Positions 19,472-29,296 of a DNA stretch of 64,000 bases are shown piece by piece. How positions within the stretch are numbered: position 1 is the stretch's first letter; each line of letters starts with the position of its first letter. Location: NCBI RefSeq assembly GCF_002197845.1, contig NZ_NIDE01000005.1:372001-436000 (forward strand), given 5' to 3'. This DNA comes from Fimbriiglobus ruber (GTDB taxonomy: Bacteria; Planctomycetota; Planctomycetia; Gemmatales; Gemmataceae). The notes beneath the pieces are model-generated. The model saw only the letters and a list, made by a program, of their open reading frames with translations, was not told where the DNA came from and ran no database searches. Position numbers and translations under genes: made by a program.

Positions 19472-19936
19472 AAACATTGTTTGCTTTTTGGCAGTCCGGA
19501 GACGCATCGCCGCAGTAATCCGGTAAGCGGGCATGCCCTGCTTGGTGCGATAACGAGAGTATCGGGACACGTGTCGTTAAATCCAGGGAAATGTTATGTT
19601 TCCGCTTCTCACCAGTTGGATGGTCAGCGCGAATTCTCGCCGCGCCCGTCGGGACGGGTTCCAGGCCCTCGTGCAGTATTCGACGCGCCCGCCATGAACC
19701 GGTCTCCGGAGGGAGAACCGGAGATACAGACCACCCGATCTTTCGCAGGAGAAAGACGTTAAGACACAGTATCCCACCTGTTATCTGGCAGCCGGCCCGA
19801 ACAAACAAAGTAATGGAAAATATTTTTCAATTTTATACGGCAAACAATTGGTCTGCGGCATTTTGAATTGTATCGAGGGCAGATTGGGTTCCTCGTTGGG
19901 ATTTCGGATCGGCCACCAGAGGTCGTGGAGGACAAC
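19472..19936. other. 465-bp intergenic region, start of an AT-richer island
   Basis: No gene or repeat is supported here. Base composition shifts towards A/T across this stretch and stays lower in GC to about 21,900, unlike the flanking genes. Confidence 0.5.
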
Positions 19937-20095
19937 ATGAAGCGTCTGCTGACTATCCTCGCCGCCCTGACGATTCATCTGCTGTCGGGCTGCGACCGAC
20001 TGCAGATCCGTAAGGCGGCGGATGCCAGTGACCGCATTAGTCAAGTTATAATTAGGTTAATTTTCGACGACGACCATTTTGACAAAAAAGAATAA
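19937..20095 (+). CDS. Small putative lipoprotein
   Basis: This is a 52-aa product from ATG 19937, preceded by GGAGG with a 5-nt spacer, which decides this start over the upstream in-frame codon at 19868. MKRLLTILAALTIHLLSGC is a lipoprotein signal peptide with lipobox LSGC, leaving a mature peptide of about 34 residues (CDRLQIRKAADASDRISQVIIRLIF..) with an acidic/Lys end. No family is recognised. It is the first of four small exported proteins in an AT-rich island (19937-21888). Role unknown. Confidence 0.6.
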   Translation: MKRLLTILAALTIHLLSGCDRLQIRKAADASDRISQVIIRLIFDDDHFDKKE

Positions 20096-20160
20096 AATTG
20101 TTGTTTTTTTTGTAATCGTTTATTGTTTAGTTAATTCTATATTTCAAAGGATGGCTTCCT

Positions 20161-20604
20161 ATGAAAGTTCATTGCTGCCTTGGAACAGGCGGACTGGTCG
20201 TTTTGATGATGGCCGTCCCTGTGTTCGCTGATCACATCGCGCCCAATCCACAGGATTGGGCGGGAAAGCCGCTGGAAGGTGACGGCGAGTGCGTGACCTT
20301 CGTAAAAAGGGCCGCCGGCATCACCGCTTCGACGAAGGACTGGAAGGCGGGCGTTGCAGTGAAGGGTGCAAACCCTAAAGTGGGGACAGCTATCGCGACT
20401 TTTATCGACGGCAAATACAACGGCCACGCCGCGATCTACCTGGGGCAAAACGCCGAAGGGATCCAAGTCGTCGATCAGTGGGCTGAGCGCAAAGACGGGA
20501 AAGGCAAGGTACTTCGTCCGGCTCAACCGCCTCATACGCGGACGATCAAGTGGAATGGTAAAGGCATCTCTAACGATGGGATGCTGTTTCATGTCATCCA
20601 GTAA
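20161..20604 (+). CDS. BPSL0067-family secreted protein, Cys/His amidase-like
   Basis: This 147-aa protein has a signal peptide (MKVHCCLGTGGLVVLMMAVPVFAD). The mature part has the order typical of BPSL0067-family proteins: GDGECVTFVKRAAG, GTAIATFIDGKYNGHAAIYLGQ, VVDQWAE and a C-terminal ISNDGMLFHVI. The Cys in GECV and the His in GHAA sit where a CHAP/NlpC-P60-like Cys-His pair would be, so a peptidoglycan amidase or related activity is possible; this is inference from pattern only. AAGGA lies 10 nt before the ATG. Neighbours are other small exported proteins. It could be an envelope enzyme or a secreted effector. Confidence 0.72.
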   Translation: MKVHCCLGTGGLVVLMMAVPVFADHIAPNPQDWAGKPLEGDGECVTFVKRAAGITASTKDWKAGVAVKGANPKVGTAIATFIDGKYNGHAAIYLGQNAEGIQVVDQWAERKDGKGKVLRPAQPPHTRTIKWNGKGISNDGMLFHVIQ

Positions 20605-20721
20605 TATCTGGCTTCAGAAGCAATGGTTCGGGGATCTGTCCCTAACCACGCGGTAGCGATGGCGTGCATGTGGCGGTATGTGTTCCCAATCCATTAAGTT
20701 CTTCCAGCAAAGGGTAGTCTC

Positions 20722-21217
20722 ATGAGACGCGCGGGCGTAGTGTTCTTGGTGGCGATCGCGGTAGCGGTGGTTCCGGTGCCGTGGGTACAGGCGGAGGACA
20801 AGTTCGACTTTACGCGCACGTTTAATCCTGCACAACAACCGCCAGATGTTTATTGTATAATTATCGATGTTCAAGTAGACAAAAAAATTGACTGTGAGTA
20901 TGCAGTACGCAAACAATCCCAAAGAGCTTGAGTTGGATATCTGTGTCTATCTGGCGGGTGATCGGGTGGGCGATCTTAACAATGGCGGAGCTAAAGGCGC
21001 CAAAAATCTTGATTGGGATTCAGGTAGGCATGTGTCCCCCAACACTCAAACTTACCGCATCTCCGGTTTCTGGAAGGATGCTGTTGGGGGTCGTCATCCC
21101 TGGTATGGAGCGGTTCTTGAGAAACGGGACGCTGACACATGGAATGGCACCTTCTTCCATCGCCAACCTAATATTTTCAACGACAACTGCGGCGACTTGC
21201 ATATTTCTGTAAAGTGA
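20722..21217 (+). pseudogene. Small secreted protein, frame broken at an A7 tract
   Basis: ATG 20722 starts a signal peptide (MRRAGVVFLVAIAVAVVPVPWVQAED). The frame runs to YCIIIDVQVDKK, then meets A7 at 20881-20887, beyond which it decays to IDCEYAVRKQSQRA and stops. In the next frame the sequence continues sensibly as LTVSMQYANNPKELELDICVYLAGDRVGD..., ending HISVK at 21217. Removing one A joins them into a 164-aa exported protein with a beta-sandwich look. The family is not recognised. It may be a true mutation, a sequencing error in the homopolymer, or a gene that relies on slippage. The next gene has the same problem at an A9 tract. Confidence 0.65.
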
Positions 21218-21319
21218 CAGTCGCCAGTCAATTACCAAGCCCCCAGCGCAGATGTTGCTGGGGTATGCTGGCGGGGTCTGTTCCGGTCTGTTCCACAACA
21301 AGCCTAGCTGGGAGCATCC

Positions 21320-21888
21320 ATGAACTCCACGAAACTGCCCGTGTTCATTGCCTTTGCAATTGCCTTGCTGGTCTCTTTCGGTATGGAAACAGCGTTCTCT
21401 CGTCCGCCGGAGGTGAGGAATTACAACCACAATCGCGACGAGATCATTAATGGCAACGTCGACAAACAAAATCTTACCCTGAAGGGGCGGGTAGGGCGGT
21501 TGATTATCAAGGGGAGAGTCGACGGCCAATCTTTATTCGATCTCAGTGGTCTCACGGCGGACGAAATTATCATAGAAGACAGAATTGATGGACAATCGAC
21601 AGTCCATATCGGAAACGCTAAGCTCGTGAAAATCGGTGGAAGAATCGACGGCCAATGCTGTGTGACAATAGGTATTGCCGATCACGTTGAAATAGGCAAA
21701 AAAAAATCGATGGTCAATGCAAGGTCACAGTAACGAGGTGCAAAACCTTCAAAGTCGGCGAAAAAATTGATGGTGGCAAGGACGGGCCTTCACCTGGTAA
21801 AGCCACAGAAGTGACGGTGATCTACACAGAGGGGTTTGAAATAAAAGACGGAATTAAGAGTTCACGAACAACCTTGCGGAAACCGTAA
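21320..21888 (+). pseudogene. Secreted IDGQ-repeat protein, frame shifted at an A9 tract
   Basis: ATG 21320 (GGGAG 6 nt upstream) gives a signal peptide and then repeated units: KGRVDGQS, EDRIDGQS, GGRIDGQC, spaced about 21-25 residues apart, as in a short beta-helix or bactofilin-like stack. The frame reaches A9 at 21698-21706 and ends as GKKKSMVNARSQ (137 aa). A -1 shift in the tract continues the same pattern: K-IDGQCKVTVTRCKTFKVGEKIDGGKDG..., stopping at 21886-21888 (about 189 aa). The shifted frame keeps the repeat motif, so the frame was functional recently or is still used through slippage. No named family is assigned. Confidence 0.65.
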
Positions 21889-22149
21889 AGACCGTCGCCA
21901 CTCCACTCGGCATCACCCCCGCCTCGCGACTTACTGGCTCAATCCAAGTGGCCAGCCTGCTGAGGCGGTCCTTCTTCACGGCGGCGATCTGACGAAATCC
22001 GTTATCGATACCACTGATCGAATCCCGCTAGTTCCTCCGAATGCCATCCGCGGCCCACAGCGCTCCATTACTTCGCAGCGACGATTCGCAAGACTACCAC
22101 ATTCGTCGTCGCGTAGTTCTTCCTCAAACTCACACATTCCGGCACCGGG

Positions 22150-22240
22150 ATAAACGATCCTGGCGAACCCGGCGGCGCCTACGCCCCTGTTCTCGCTGGA
22201 CGCCTTCCCCGGATTTACCGGCGGCGTGTTTGTCGGGTAA
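22150..22240 (+). pseudogene. 3' remnant of an FG-GAP giant gene
   Basis: In one frame this reads TILANPAAPTPLFSLDAFPG then FTGGVFVG and TAA at 22238-22240. It matches the last ~30 residues of the 7070 gene (AILADPGSPTSLFSLDAFPG FTGGVFVG), including codon choice in the final 14 codons. Nothing upstream continues the FG-GAP repeats. This is a leftover end of a deleted paralogue. Confidence 0.8.
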
Positions 22241-22483
22241 ATTTCTGCCCGATATCCGACTCGACCAGCTTTCGCGGCGATTTCGCCACATCTCCTTGCC
22301 ATTATTGGCTTTGAGAAGCGCCCGGTTCGCCAGCCGGGCGCTTCCCGCGTTTCCGCACCTTTCGCCCGTTCGACAACTTTGCCAAAATAATCGTGAACGC
22401 CGCACGAAGTACCAGTGTAGGCGGCGGGCTCGGGCGGGCCGCACGGCGCCCGGGAGCGGGCTGATTCTCTCCGAGGATGTGAG

Positions 22484-24112
<1,629 letters not shown>

Positions 24113-24255
24113 CGCCCGGGCTCTCGTCGGGGGAAGAGGAGGAAGGCTCTCGCCTGGTCCTGTCTCTCCTCCCGCGGCGTCCGGGCGACGTGGGAACCTG
24201 AAGCACACACGCGATCCTTTCCTGAATGGAAAGGTGGATACGACGGACGGAATCA

Positions 24256-24280
24256 GCCCCTCCTTCATTTAGGGAGGGGC
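24256..24280. promoter_or_regulatory. Short hairpin upstream of the 24296 gene
   Basis: GCCCCTCC (24256-24263) pairs with GGAGGGGC (24273-24280) across a 9-nt A/T-rich loop, 16 bp before the ATG. There is no T-run. It could be a weak terminator of the kinase gene or a leader structure. Confidence 0.45.
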
Positions 24281-24295
24281 GGGAAGGGGTGAACC

Positions 24296-25162
24296 GTGTT
24301 CAACCGAATGGCGTCTCAGAACTGCTCGACCCGCGGCGGCAGCGGTCTCGGCCGGCGTATCGCGTCGGTCCTGCTGATCGGGTTCGTCGCGGCGGCGGTG
24401 GTGTCGCTGGCCACGAACCGCTCGACCCGGGTCGCCCCGGCCCCGGCCGAGCCGATGAGCCGGATGACCCCGCGGCGGCTCCAGGCCCACGCCTCGGACA
24501 ACGCCGTCATCGGCGGGGCGACGGCCGGCCAGCAGGCACTCGCGGCCGCGAACATCCTCCCGGATTTTGCCCAGACGACCACCGTGAGCGTGGCGTCGGC
24601 GTCGGCGCCCGACGCGACCCCGGACGCCGACGCCACGCACCCGTGGAGCCCGCACACGGCCCGCCCGGCCGTCCTGCTGCCACACGTCCGGAGTGAGTCG
24701 CCGCACCCGACCCGGGAGAAGGCGCTGGCCGACGCGGTGAACGTCGCCCGCCTCCAGCTCCGCGACAAGTTCCGGGCGCTCGACCCGCCGCTCGACGTCC
24801 TCCCGTCCGCGGCGGTCGTCCAGACCGAGTACCTCCACGGCGTCACCGAGGTCCAGCCGACGGCCGAAGATCGGGCCGCGTGGGCCGAGGCGAAGGTCGG
24901 CACGAGCCGCCTGTGGGTGGACGTCACCGTGGCGGTGAGCGACGAGCAGGTCCGGCAGCTCCGGTCGGCGTCCCGCGTGGACCGGGCGGGCGTGTACGCT
25001 GGGCTCGCGTTCGTCCTGCTCGCCGCCGCTTACGGGTTCCTGCGGTTCGACGCGCTGACGCGGGGTTACTTGACGACGGTTCTCGCGATCGTGGCCGCGG
25101 TCGTCGCGTGCGGCGGCGGCGCGGTTCTCCTGTACTTTGTTCGCAGCAGTGGGATACAGTAA
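24296..25162 (+). CDS. Unrecognised membrane protein between kinase and sigma factor
   Basis: This 288-aa protein has one N-terminal hydrophobic helix (about 20-42; IASVLLIGFVAAAVVSLAT) and two C-terminal ones (about 233-252, GVYAGLAFVLLAAAYGFLRF; about 260-284). They enclose a ~190-residue hydrophilic region with a mixed helical segment (KALADAVNVARLQLRDKFRAL..). The topology suggests a periplasmic or extracytoplasmic central domain. I do not recognise the family. The short gaps to the kinase (183 bp) and to the ECF sigma gene (58 bp) suggest it works with them, perhaps as a membrane regulator, but nothing in the sequence proves an anti-sigma role. Confidence 0.75.
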   Translation: MFNRMASQNCSTRGGSGLGRRIASVLLIGFVAAAVVSLATNRSTRVAPAPAEPMSRMTPRRLQAHASDNAVIGGATAGQQALAAANILPDFAQTTTVSVASASAPDATPDADATHPWSPHTARPAVLLPHVRSESPHPTREKALADAVNVARLQLRDKFRALDPPLDVLPSAAVVQTEYLHGVTEVQPTAEDRAAWAEAKVGTSRLWVDVTVAVSDEQVRQLRSASRVDRAGVYAGLAFVLLAAAYGFLRFDALTRGYLTTVLAIVAAVVACGGGAVLLYFVRSSGIQ

Positions 25163-25220
25163 CGGCATCGGTTGGGGCGGGCGGTGTTCTTGCCCACCGG
25201 GGGTCGATCGAGGACTATCG

Positions 25221-25859
25221 ATGTCGTCCGAATCGGACCGGTTGCTCGTTCAGCAGATCCGCGCCGGCGGGGGCCGGGTGAACGCGGCCTGGGAAGAACT
25301 CGTCGTCCGGTATGAGGGCCGGCTCCGCGCGTACGCCCGCCGCCGGCTCCGGGACCACATGGTCGCGGACGACGTGGTTCAGGACACGTTCATCGGTTTC
25401 CTCAACAGTCTGTCTGCGTTCGACGAGCAGCGGGGCCTCCAGAGCTGGCTGTTCACCATCGCGGCCCACAAGGTGACGGACCAGCTCCGGAAGATGGGCC
25501 GGACGCCGTACCAGCCCGGGAGCGACGCGGACGAGGAGATGCTCGGCCGGGCGGCGGACGGTCGCCAGCGGCCGGCGTCGAGCCTCGCGCGGAGCAAGGA
25601 GCGGCTAGAACTCGAAACGGCGGCCGTCGCCAGAGCCCTCCGCGACCTCATCCGCGGGCTCCAACAGAAGGGCGATTACACCCGGATTCAGGTACTCGAA
25701 CTGCTGTTCGTTAAAACGTGGCCGAACTGGCAGGTGGCCGAGTTCCTGAACGTGTCCGAGCAGCAAGTCGCGAACTACCGGTACGCGGCGGTCCAGAAGC
25801 TGTGCGAGTCGATGCGCGGCGCGAACCTGTCGTCGGACGTGTTCCCGGATCTGAAGTGA
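25221..25859 (+). CDS. ECF-type RNA polymerase sigma factor
   Basis: This is a 212-aa protein from ATG 25221 (MSSESDRLLVQQIRAGG); the longer in-frame start at 25137 overlaps the upstream gene and adds no domain. Region 2 is clear: AWEELVVRYEGRLRAYARRRLRDHMVADDVVQDTFIGF and LQSWLFTIAAHKVTDQLRK. Region 4 is at about 150-200, with WQVAEFLNVSEQQVANYRYAAVQKL as the helix-turn-helix. It has no membrane tail, unlike the sigma factor at 18158. It is expected to redirect RNA polymerase to a regulon controlled by the neighbouring membrane protein or kinase (inference from context). Confidence 0.9.
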   Translation: MSSESDRLLVQQIRAGGGRVNAAWEELVVRYEGRLRAYARRRLRDHMVADDVVQDTFIGFLNSLSAFDEQRGLQSWLFTIAAHKVTDQLRKMGRTPYQPGSDADEEMLGRAADGRQRPASSLARSKERLELETAAVARALRDLIRGLQQKGDYTRIQVLELLFVKTWPNWQVAEFLNVSEQQVANYRYAAVQKLCESMRGANLSSDVFPDLK

Positions 25860-25918
25860 CGGGGTTGGTTTCGAGTCACAATCGAACCTACCCGTACCCG
25901 TAGCCAACCAGGTTTTAA

Positions 25919-26915
25919 GAGCCTGTTTGGGAATCCTGGCTATCTACATCCGTCTGCACTCGTAGTTTAGGTATTCTGGGCCGTCATTCGCCGTCTGTCG
26001 TTAGGCACACTTATTCAGGCGACGAAGCATGAGTCGGATGCTGCTGACCTGGACCATGGCCTCGCTCGACGATTCGGTCCGCTCGTAATCCTTGCTATTC
26101 CGCCGACACCGTCCGATCCACGCGAACGTCCGCTCGACCACCCATCGGACCCGCAACGGCTGGAAGGTGGTCGCCCCCGGGGGCGGGACGAGATCTCCAA
26201 CCGCACCCCCGGGCGGTGACCGGACAACCACGCCTCGAACGCATGGTTGTGATACTTCTGGTCGGCGAACACCGCCCGGACCCGCGAATACACCCCGGGA
26301 TCGAGTCGCCCGAGGACGGTCGCGGCGGCCGCTCCGTCGTCCACGTTGGCCGCCGTCACGACGACCACCAACAGCAACCCGAGCGTGTCCGTCAGGATGT
26401 GCCGCTTCCGCCCCTGGATCTTCTTTCCCCCATCATATCCGGGGCTTTCCGTGCATTCCGTCCCCTTGACGGATTGGCTATCGATGCACGTCGCACTCGG
26501 GGTCGGGTCCGGCCGGCCTTCGGCTACCCGGACCTGGGCGGCCAACGCGGCATTCAGCCGGGTCCATGTCCCGTTCCGCTTCCACGTGGCGAAATACGCG
26601 TACACCGTCTGCCATGGGGTGCCCAAATCGTTCGGCAACATCCGCCACTGGCAACCGGTCCGATTGAGATACAGGATGCTGTTCAGGACGGATCGGAAGT
26701 TCACCGTTCGGGGAGCCCCGGCTCCCGTCGGGGGCGGGACGAACGGTTGTACGAGAGCCCATTCGGACTCGGTCAGGTCGGTCGGGTAACCCGTTCGCAT
26801 GATCCCTCCGGGGAAAGCGGCCATTGGGCTGACCGGCCTATACCCCCGAGTCGAGATCTTCTCCAGACCGACACCACCACCACCACCCAAATCCCATAGA
26901 TTCCCAAACAGGCTC
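25919..26915 (-). mobile_element. IS5-family element with 17-bp TIRs and TAA target duplication
   Basis: A 997-bp element is bounded by perfect 17-bp terminal inverted repeats: GAGCCTGTTTGGGAATC at 25919-25935 and its complement at 26899-26915. The flanks are TAA on both sides (25916-25918 and 26916-26918), a 3-bp T-N-A duplication as known for the ISL2 group of the IS5 family. It carries one transposase gene, frameshifted. It is inserted in the stop codon of the ParE-type toxin gene and regenerates a stop there. Confidence 0.92.
26001..26800 (-). pseudogene. IS5-family transposase, frameshifted before the last catalytic residue
   Basis: ATG 26800 has GGAGG 5 nt upstream. The N-terminal part matches the DUF4096-type domain (MRTGYPTDLTESEWALVQPF..WRMLPNDLGTPWQTVYAYF). 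The DDE catalytic part has D in CIDSQSVKGTE and D in VFADQKYHNHAFEAWL. The glutamate block (RWVVERTFAWIGRCRR..KDYE) is in the -1 frame, joined most simply at the CCCCCGGGGG tract (26174-26183), to end at 26001. The joined product is about 266 aa, normal for the group. Either the copy is dead or a -1 frameshift is used; the latter is known for some IS5-family members but usually earlier in the gene. Confidence 0.82.
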
Positions 26916-27214
26916 TAACTGGATCGCCGGCGTGCCCAGTATCTGGGACGGCGGCGCACATGTCCGACCGCCGCGACCCAAATCCTGTCGGGCAGATCCT
27001 CATAGTGAATCGCGTAAGGGAAGCGCTTGAGCAGACAAGTGCGGTTCGATTGGGAATCGGCGGCGTACACCAGCGGGTTGCTTTGAATTCGTGCCAAGGC
27101 CTGGCCCAACTCCGTCCGAAAGTCCTCACCCAATTCGTCCCGGATACTCTGATAATCCAGTGCGACCGCTCTCGCTTCCGCGGCAGCGTCGGGGTGGAAA
27201 TCAATGGGTTTCAT
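26915..27214 (-). CDS. ParE/RelE-type toxin of a type II toxin-antitoxin module
   Basis: A 99-aa protein (MKPIDFHPDAAAEARAVALDYQSI..) with the fold pattern of the ParE/RelE toxin family: helical N-terminus, then LLKRFPYAIHYEDLPDRIWVAAVGHVRRRPRYW. It would bind gyrase or the ribosome; I cannot tell which. Its ATG overlaps the antitoxin stop by one base (TAATG at 27212-27216), so the two are translationally coupled. Its stop codon TAG is made from the last base of the IS5 element plus two bases of the target duplication. Without the IS it would be TAA at the same codon, so the protein is unchanged. Confidence 0.88.
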   Translation of the reverse strand: MKPIDFHPDAAAEARAVALDYQSIRDELGEDFRTELGQALARIQSNPLVYAADSQSNRTCLLKRFPYAIHYEDLPDRIWVAAVGHVRRRPRYWARRRSS

Positions 27215-27441
27215 TATTTGGGACCAAGCAGAGTCTTTAGAACTTCCTCCGCCGGAATTCCCACGACCTTACCGACTCGTACCTCACCCATTCGTTGCGC
27301 TGCCAACGCGGACCATTCGTCTCGCACCGCGTCTTCATCCTGGTCATCAAGCGATTGCAGAAGAAATTGAGCGAGATCGGCTCGTTCGTCAGCGGGCAAA
27401 CCCGCGGCAGCGATCTTTAATTCCTGTAATTTCAGGCTCAT
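27214..27441 (-). CDS. Antitoxin of the ParE/RelE module
   Basis: This 75-aa, acidic, helical protein (LKIAAAGLPADERADLAQFLLQSLDD..VRDEWSALAAQRMGEVRVGKVVGI) matches the addiction-module antitoxin family (Unstab_antitox type) that pairs with ParE-like toxins. It lies directly upstream of the toxin with a 1-nt overlap, the usual antitoxin-first order. AGGAG precedes the ATG at a suitable distance on the minus strand. Autoregulation with the toxin is typical of the family, but I did not identify an operator. Confidence 0.85.
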   Translation of the reverse strand: MSLKLQELKIAAAGLPADERADLAQFLLQSLDDQDEDAVRDEWSALAAQRMGEVRVGKVVGIPAEEVLKTLLGPK

Positions 27442-27682
27442 AACACAAATCTCCTGGTAAACGGCTTCGGCGATTATCTCAGAGAAACCTGGATCGGTAT
27501 AGGCCTCTCGATCGTTTCACAGTGACCCGTTTCTGTTCGGTTCGTGACGGCGATCGAATCCAATCCGCGGGGTGAAATCTCTCTGACGCAGTGAAACGCA
27601 GGGGGTTTCCGCCTTCGGGTCCGGAAAGCACTCGCGAGTTCTTTGTGGGGCGTTCGACCCACCCGAGATCTGCTTGAAAAAG

Positions 27683-27740
27683 TGCGGCGTTCCCGCTCTC
27701 CTTGGGTTTACCACAACTCACGGACCGAAGGAACGCCGCA
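27683..27740 (+). promoter_or_regulatory. Start-codon-occluding hairpin before ISKra4 transposase (copy 1)
   Basis: An 11-bp perfect stem pairs TGCGGCGTTCC (27683-27693) with GGAACGCCGCA (27730-27740) across a 36-nt loop. The last paired base is the A of the transposase ATG, and the AAGGA ribosome-binding site overlaps the 3' arm. The same geometry with compensating base changes is found before the second ISKra4 copy at 50358-50416. Confidence 0.7.
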
Positions 27741-29254
27741 TGACTCGTTCTATCCCGATGGCCCTGGTCGCGGCTACGTACGGGGTCCCGACCGCCCCCG
27801 CCCATCCGGACCTCGCACTCGCCGATGTCTTCGCGGCGTCCCGGGAGCGGCTCCAGGCACGGGGCGATGCCTTCCGCAGGGATCCCATCACGCCGGCCCG
27901 GACGCATCAGTTCGAGCAGGATGTCCAGGCCGCGTTGCGGGAGATGGGCCGGCCGTTCGTCGAGTTCGCGTACAACCACGTCGAACCGGCCGACGGGGAG
28001 GAGTCGTCGCGGCATGCCCAGTACGAACACGAGTCCTACACCCGGGTCCGCCGGGCGACCCCGCAGAACGCGTGGACGGTGTTCGGCCCCATCCGGGTCC
28101 GGCGGTTCGGATACCGGCCGTCGCAGGCGGGCGAGCCGATGCTGTTCCCGGCGGCCGTCCGGCTCGGACTGGTGTCCGGAGCGAGTCCGGCCCGGGCGTG
28201 CCGGGCGTGCGAACTGTTGGCCGAAGCCGGGGCGACCCAACACCGGGTGCGGGCCCGACGGCGGGCCGACTACGGGGTCGGCTGGGGGGTCAAGAAATTA
28301 CGCCAGGTGAGCCGCGCGATCGCGGACGACAGGGCCACGTTTCGGCACGACGCCCAGGTCGAGCAACTGCTCGCGTGGGTGGCGGCGGCCGACGCCTCGA
28401 CCGGTCGCCACAAGCCCGTCCTGTGCGCCGGTCGGGACGGCATTACCCTCCGCCTGCGGGTGACGAAGGGCAGCCTGTACGAGGTCGCCAGCACGGGCAC
28501 GATCAGCGTGTACGACCGCCGCGGCCGTCGCCTGGGGACCGCGTACTTGGCGTACACGCCCGAACCCGGCCAACCGACGATGACCGGGGCGTTGACGGAC
28601 GCGATCCGCGACGTCCTCACCCAGTGGGAGGGCGGTCTCCCGCGGTTGTGTTACGTGACCGACGCCGGGGACAACGAGACGGGGTATTACGAGGCGGTCC
28701 TGCGGGGGATGATCCACCCGCGGACGGGACAGGTGGTGGCGTGGGTCCGGGTGATCGATTACTACCACGCGAGTGGGCGGGTGTGGCTGCTGGCCGGGGT
28801 CTTGTTCGCGGACGCCGGGCGTGCGGCCCGGTGGGCCCACACGATGCTGCGGTGGCTGCTCACGCCGGGTGGCGTGAACCGGGTCCTACACTCGGCCGCA
28901 GCCGTGCGCGCGATCCGGACACTGACCCGGACCCAGACGAAGGAGTACCGGACGGCATACGACTACCTGCGGTCCCGAATGAGTCACATGGACTACGCCC
29001 GGTATCGGCGGGTCGGTGTTCCGCTGGGCAGTGGGGTCACCGAGGCGGCGTGCAAGACGGTGTTCACCCAGCGGCTGAAGCTCAGCGGCATGCGATGGGG
29101 GAAGGACGGCGCGCAGGCCATCTTGAACCTGCGGGTGATCCTCCTGAGCGGTGTGTGGGACGTCGTGTATCAGCGGGTTCTCGCGGCCTGGACGCTGCCT
29201 GTGATGGGGGGTCACGCCGATTCGCATCAAAAGACGCTGGAAATCGCCGCGTAA
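27740..29254 (+). CDS. ISKra4-family transposase (copy 1, intact)
   Basis: This is a 504-aa protein from ATG 27740 (MTRSIPMALVAATYG), directly after the hairpin. Family motifs are visible in order: AGRDGITLRL, TVYL/TAYLAYTPE, CYVTDAGDNETGYY, VIDYYHASGRVW and GSGVTEAACKTVFTQRLKLSGMRW..GAQAIL, with the acidic residues expected of a DDE-type enzyme (D in VTDAGD, D in VIDYYH, E in GVTEAACK). It is full length with no stop, so probably functional. Element ends were not resolved; the conserved upstream string CTTGAAAAAGTG may be near the left end. The second copy at 50416 is clearly related but diverged along its whole length. Confidence 0.88.
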   Translation: MTRSIPMALVAATYGVPTAPAHPDLALADVFAASRERLQARGDAFRRDPITPARTHQFEQDVQAALREMGRPFVEFAYNHVEPADGEESSRHAQYEHESYTRVRRATPQNAWTVFGPIRVRRFGYRPSQAGEPMLFPAAVRLGLVSGASPARACRACELLAEAGATQHRVRARRRADYGVGWGVKKLRQVSRAIADDRATFRHDAQVEQLLAWVAAADASTGRHKPVLCAGRDGITLRLRVTKGSLYEVASTGTISVYDRRGRRLGTAYLAYTPEPGQPTMTGALTDAIRDVLTQWEGGLPRLCYVTDAGDNETGYYEAVLRGMIHPRTGQVVAWVRVIDYYHASGRVWLLAGVLFADAGRAARWAHTMLRWLLTPGGVNRVLHSAAAVRAIRTLTRTQTKEYRTAYDYLRSRMSHMDYARYRRVGVPLGSGVTEAACKTVFTQRLKLSGMRWGKDGAQAILNLRVILLSGVWDVVYQRVLAAWTLPVMGGHADSHQKTLEIAA

Positions 29255-29296
29255 TCCGTGCGATTAAGAGTCTTTACCCAATCCGCGCCCAAATCC

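Noticed and set aside
27479-28243. 254-codon minus-strand frame opposite ISKra4 copy 1
   Set aside because: Antisense to the transposase N-terminus; no features of its own.
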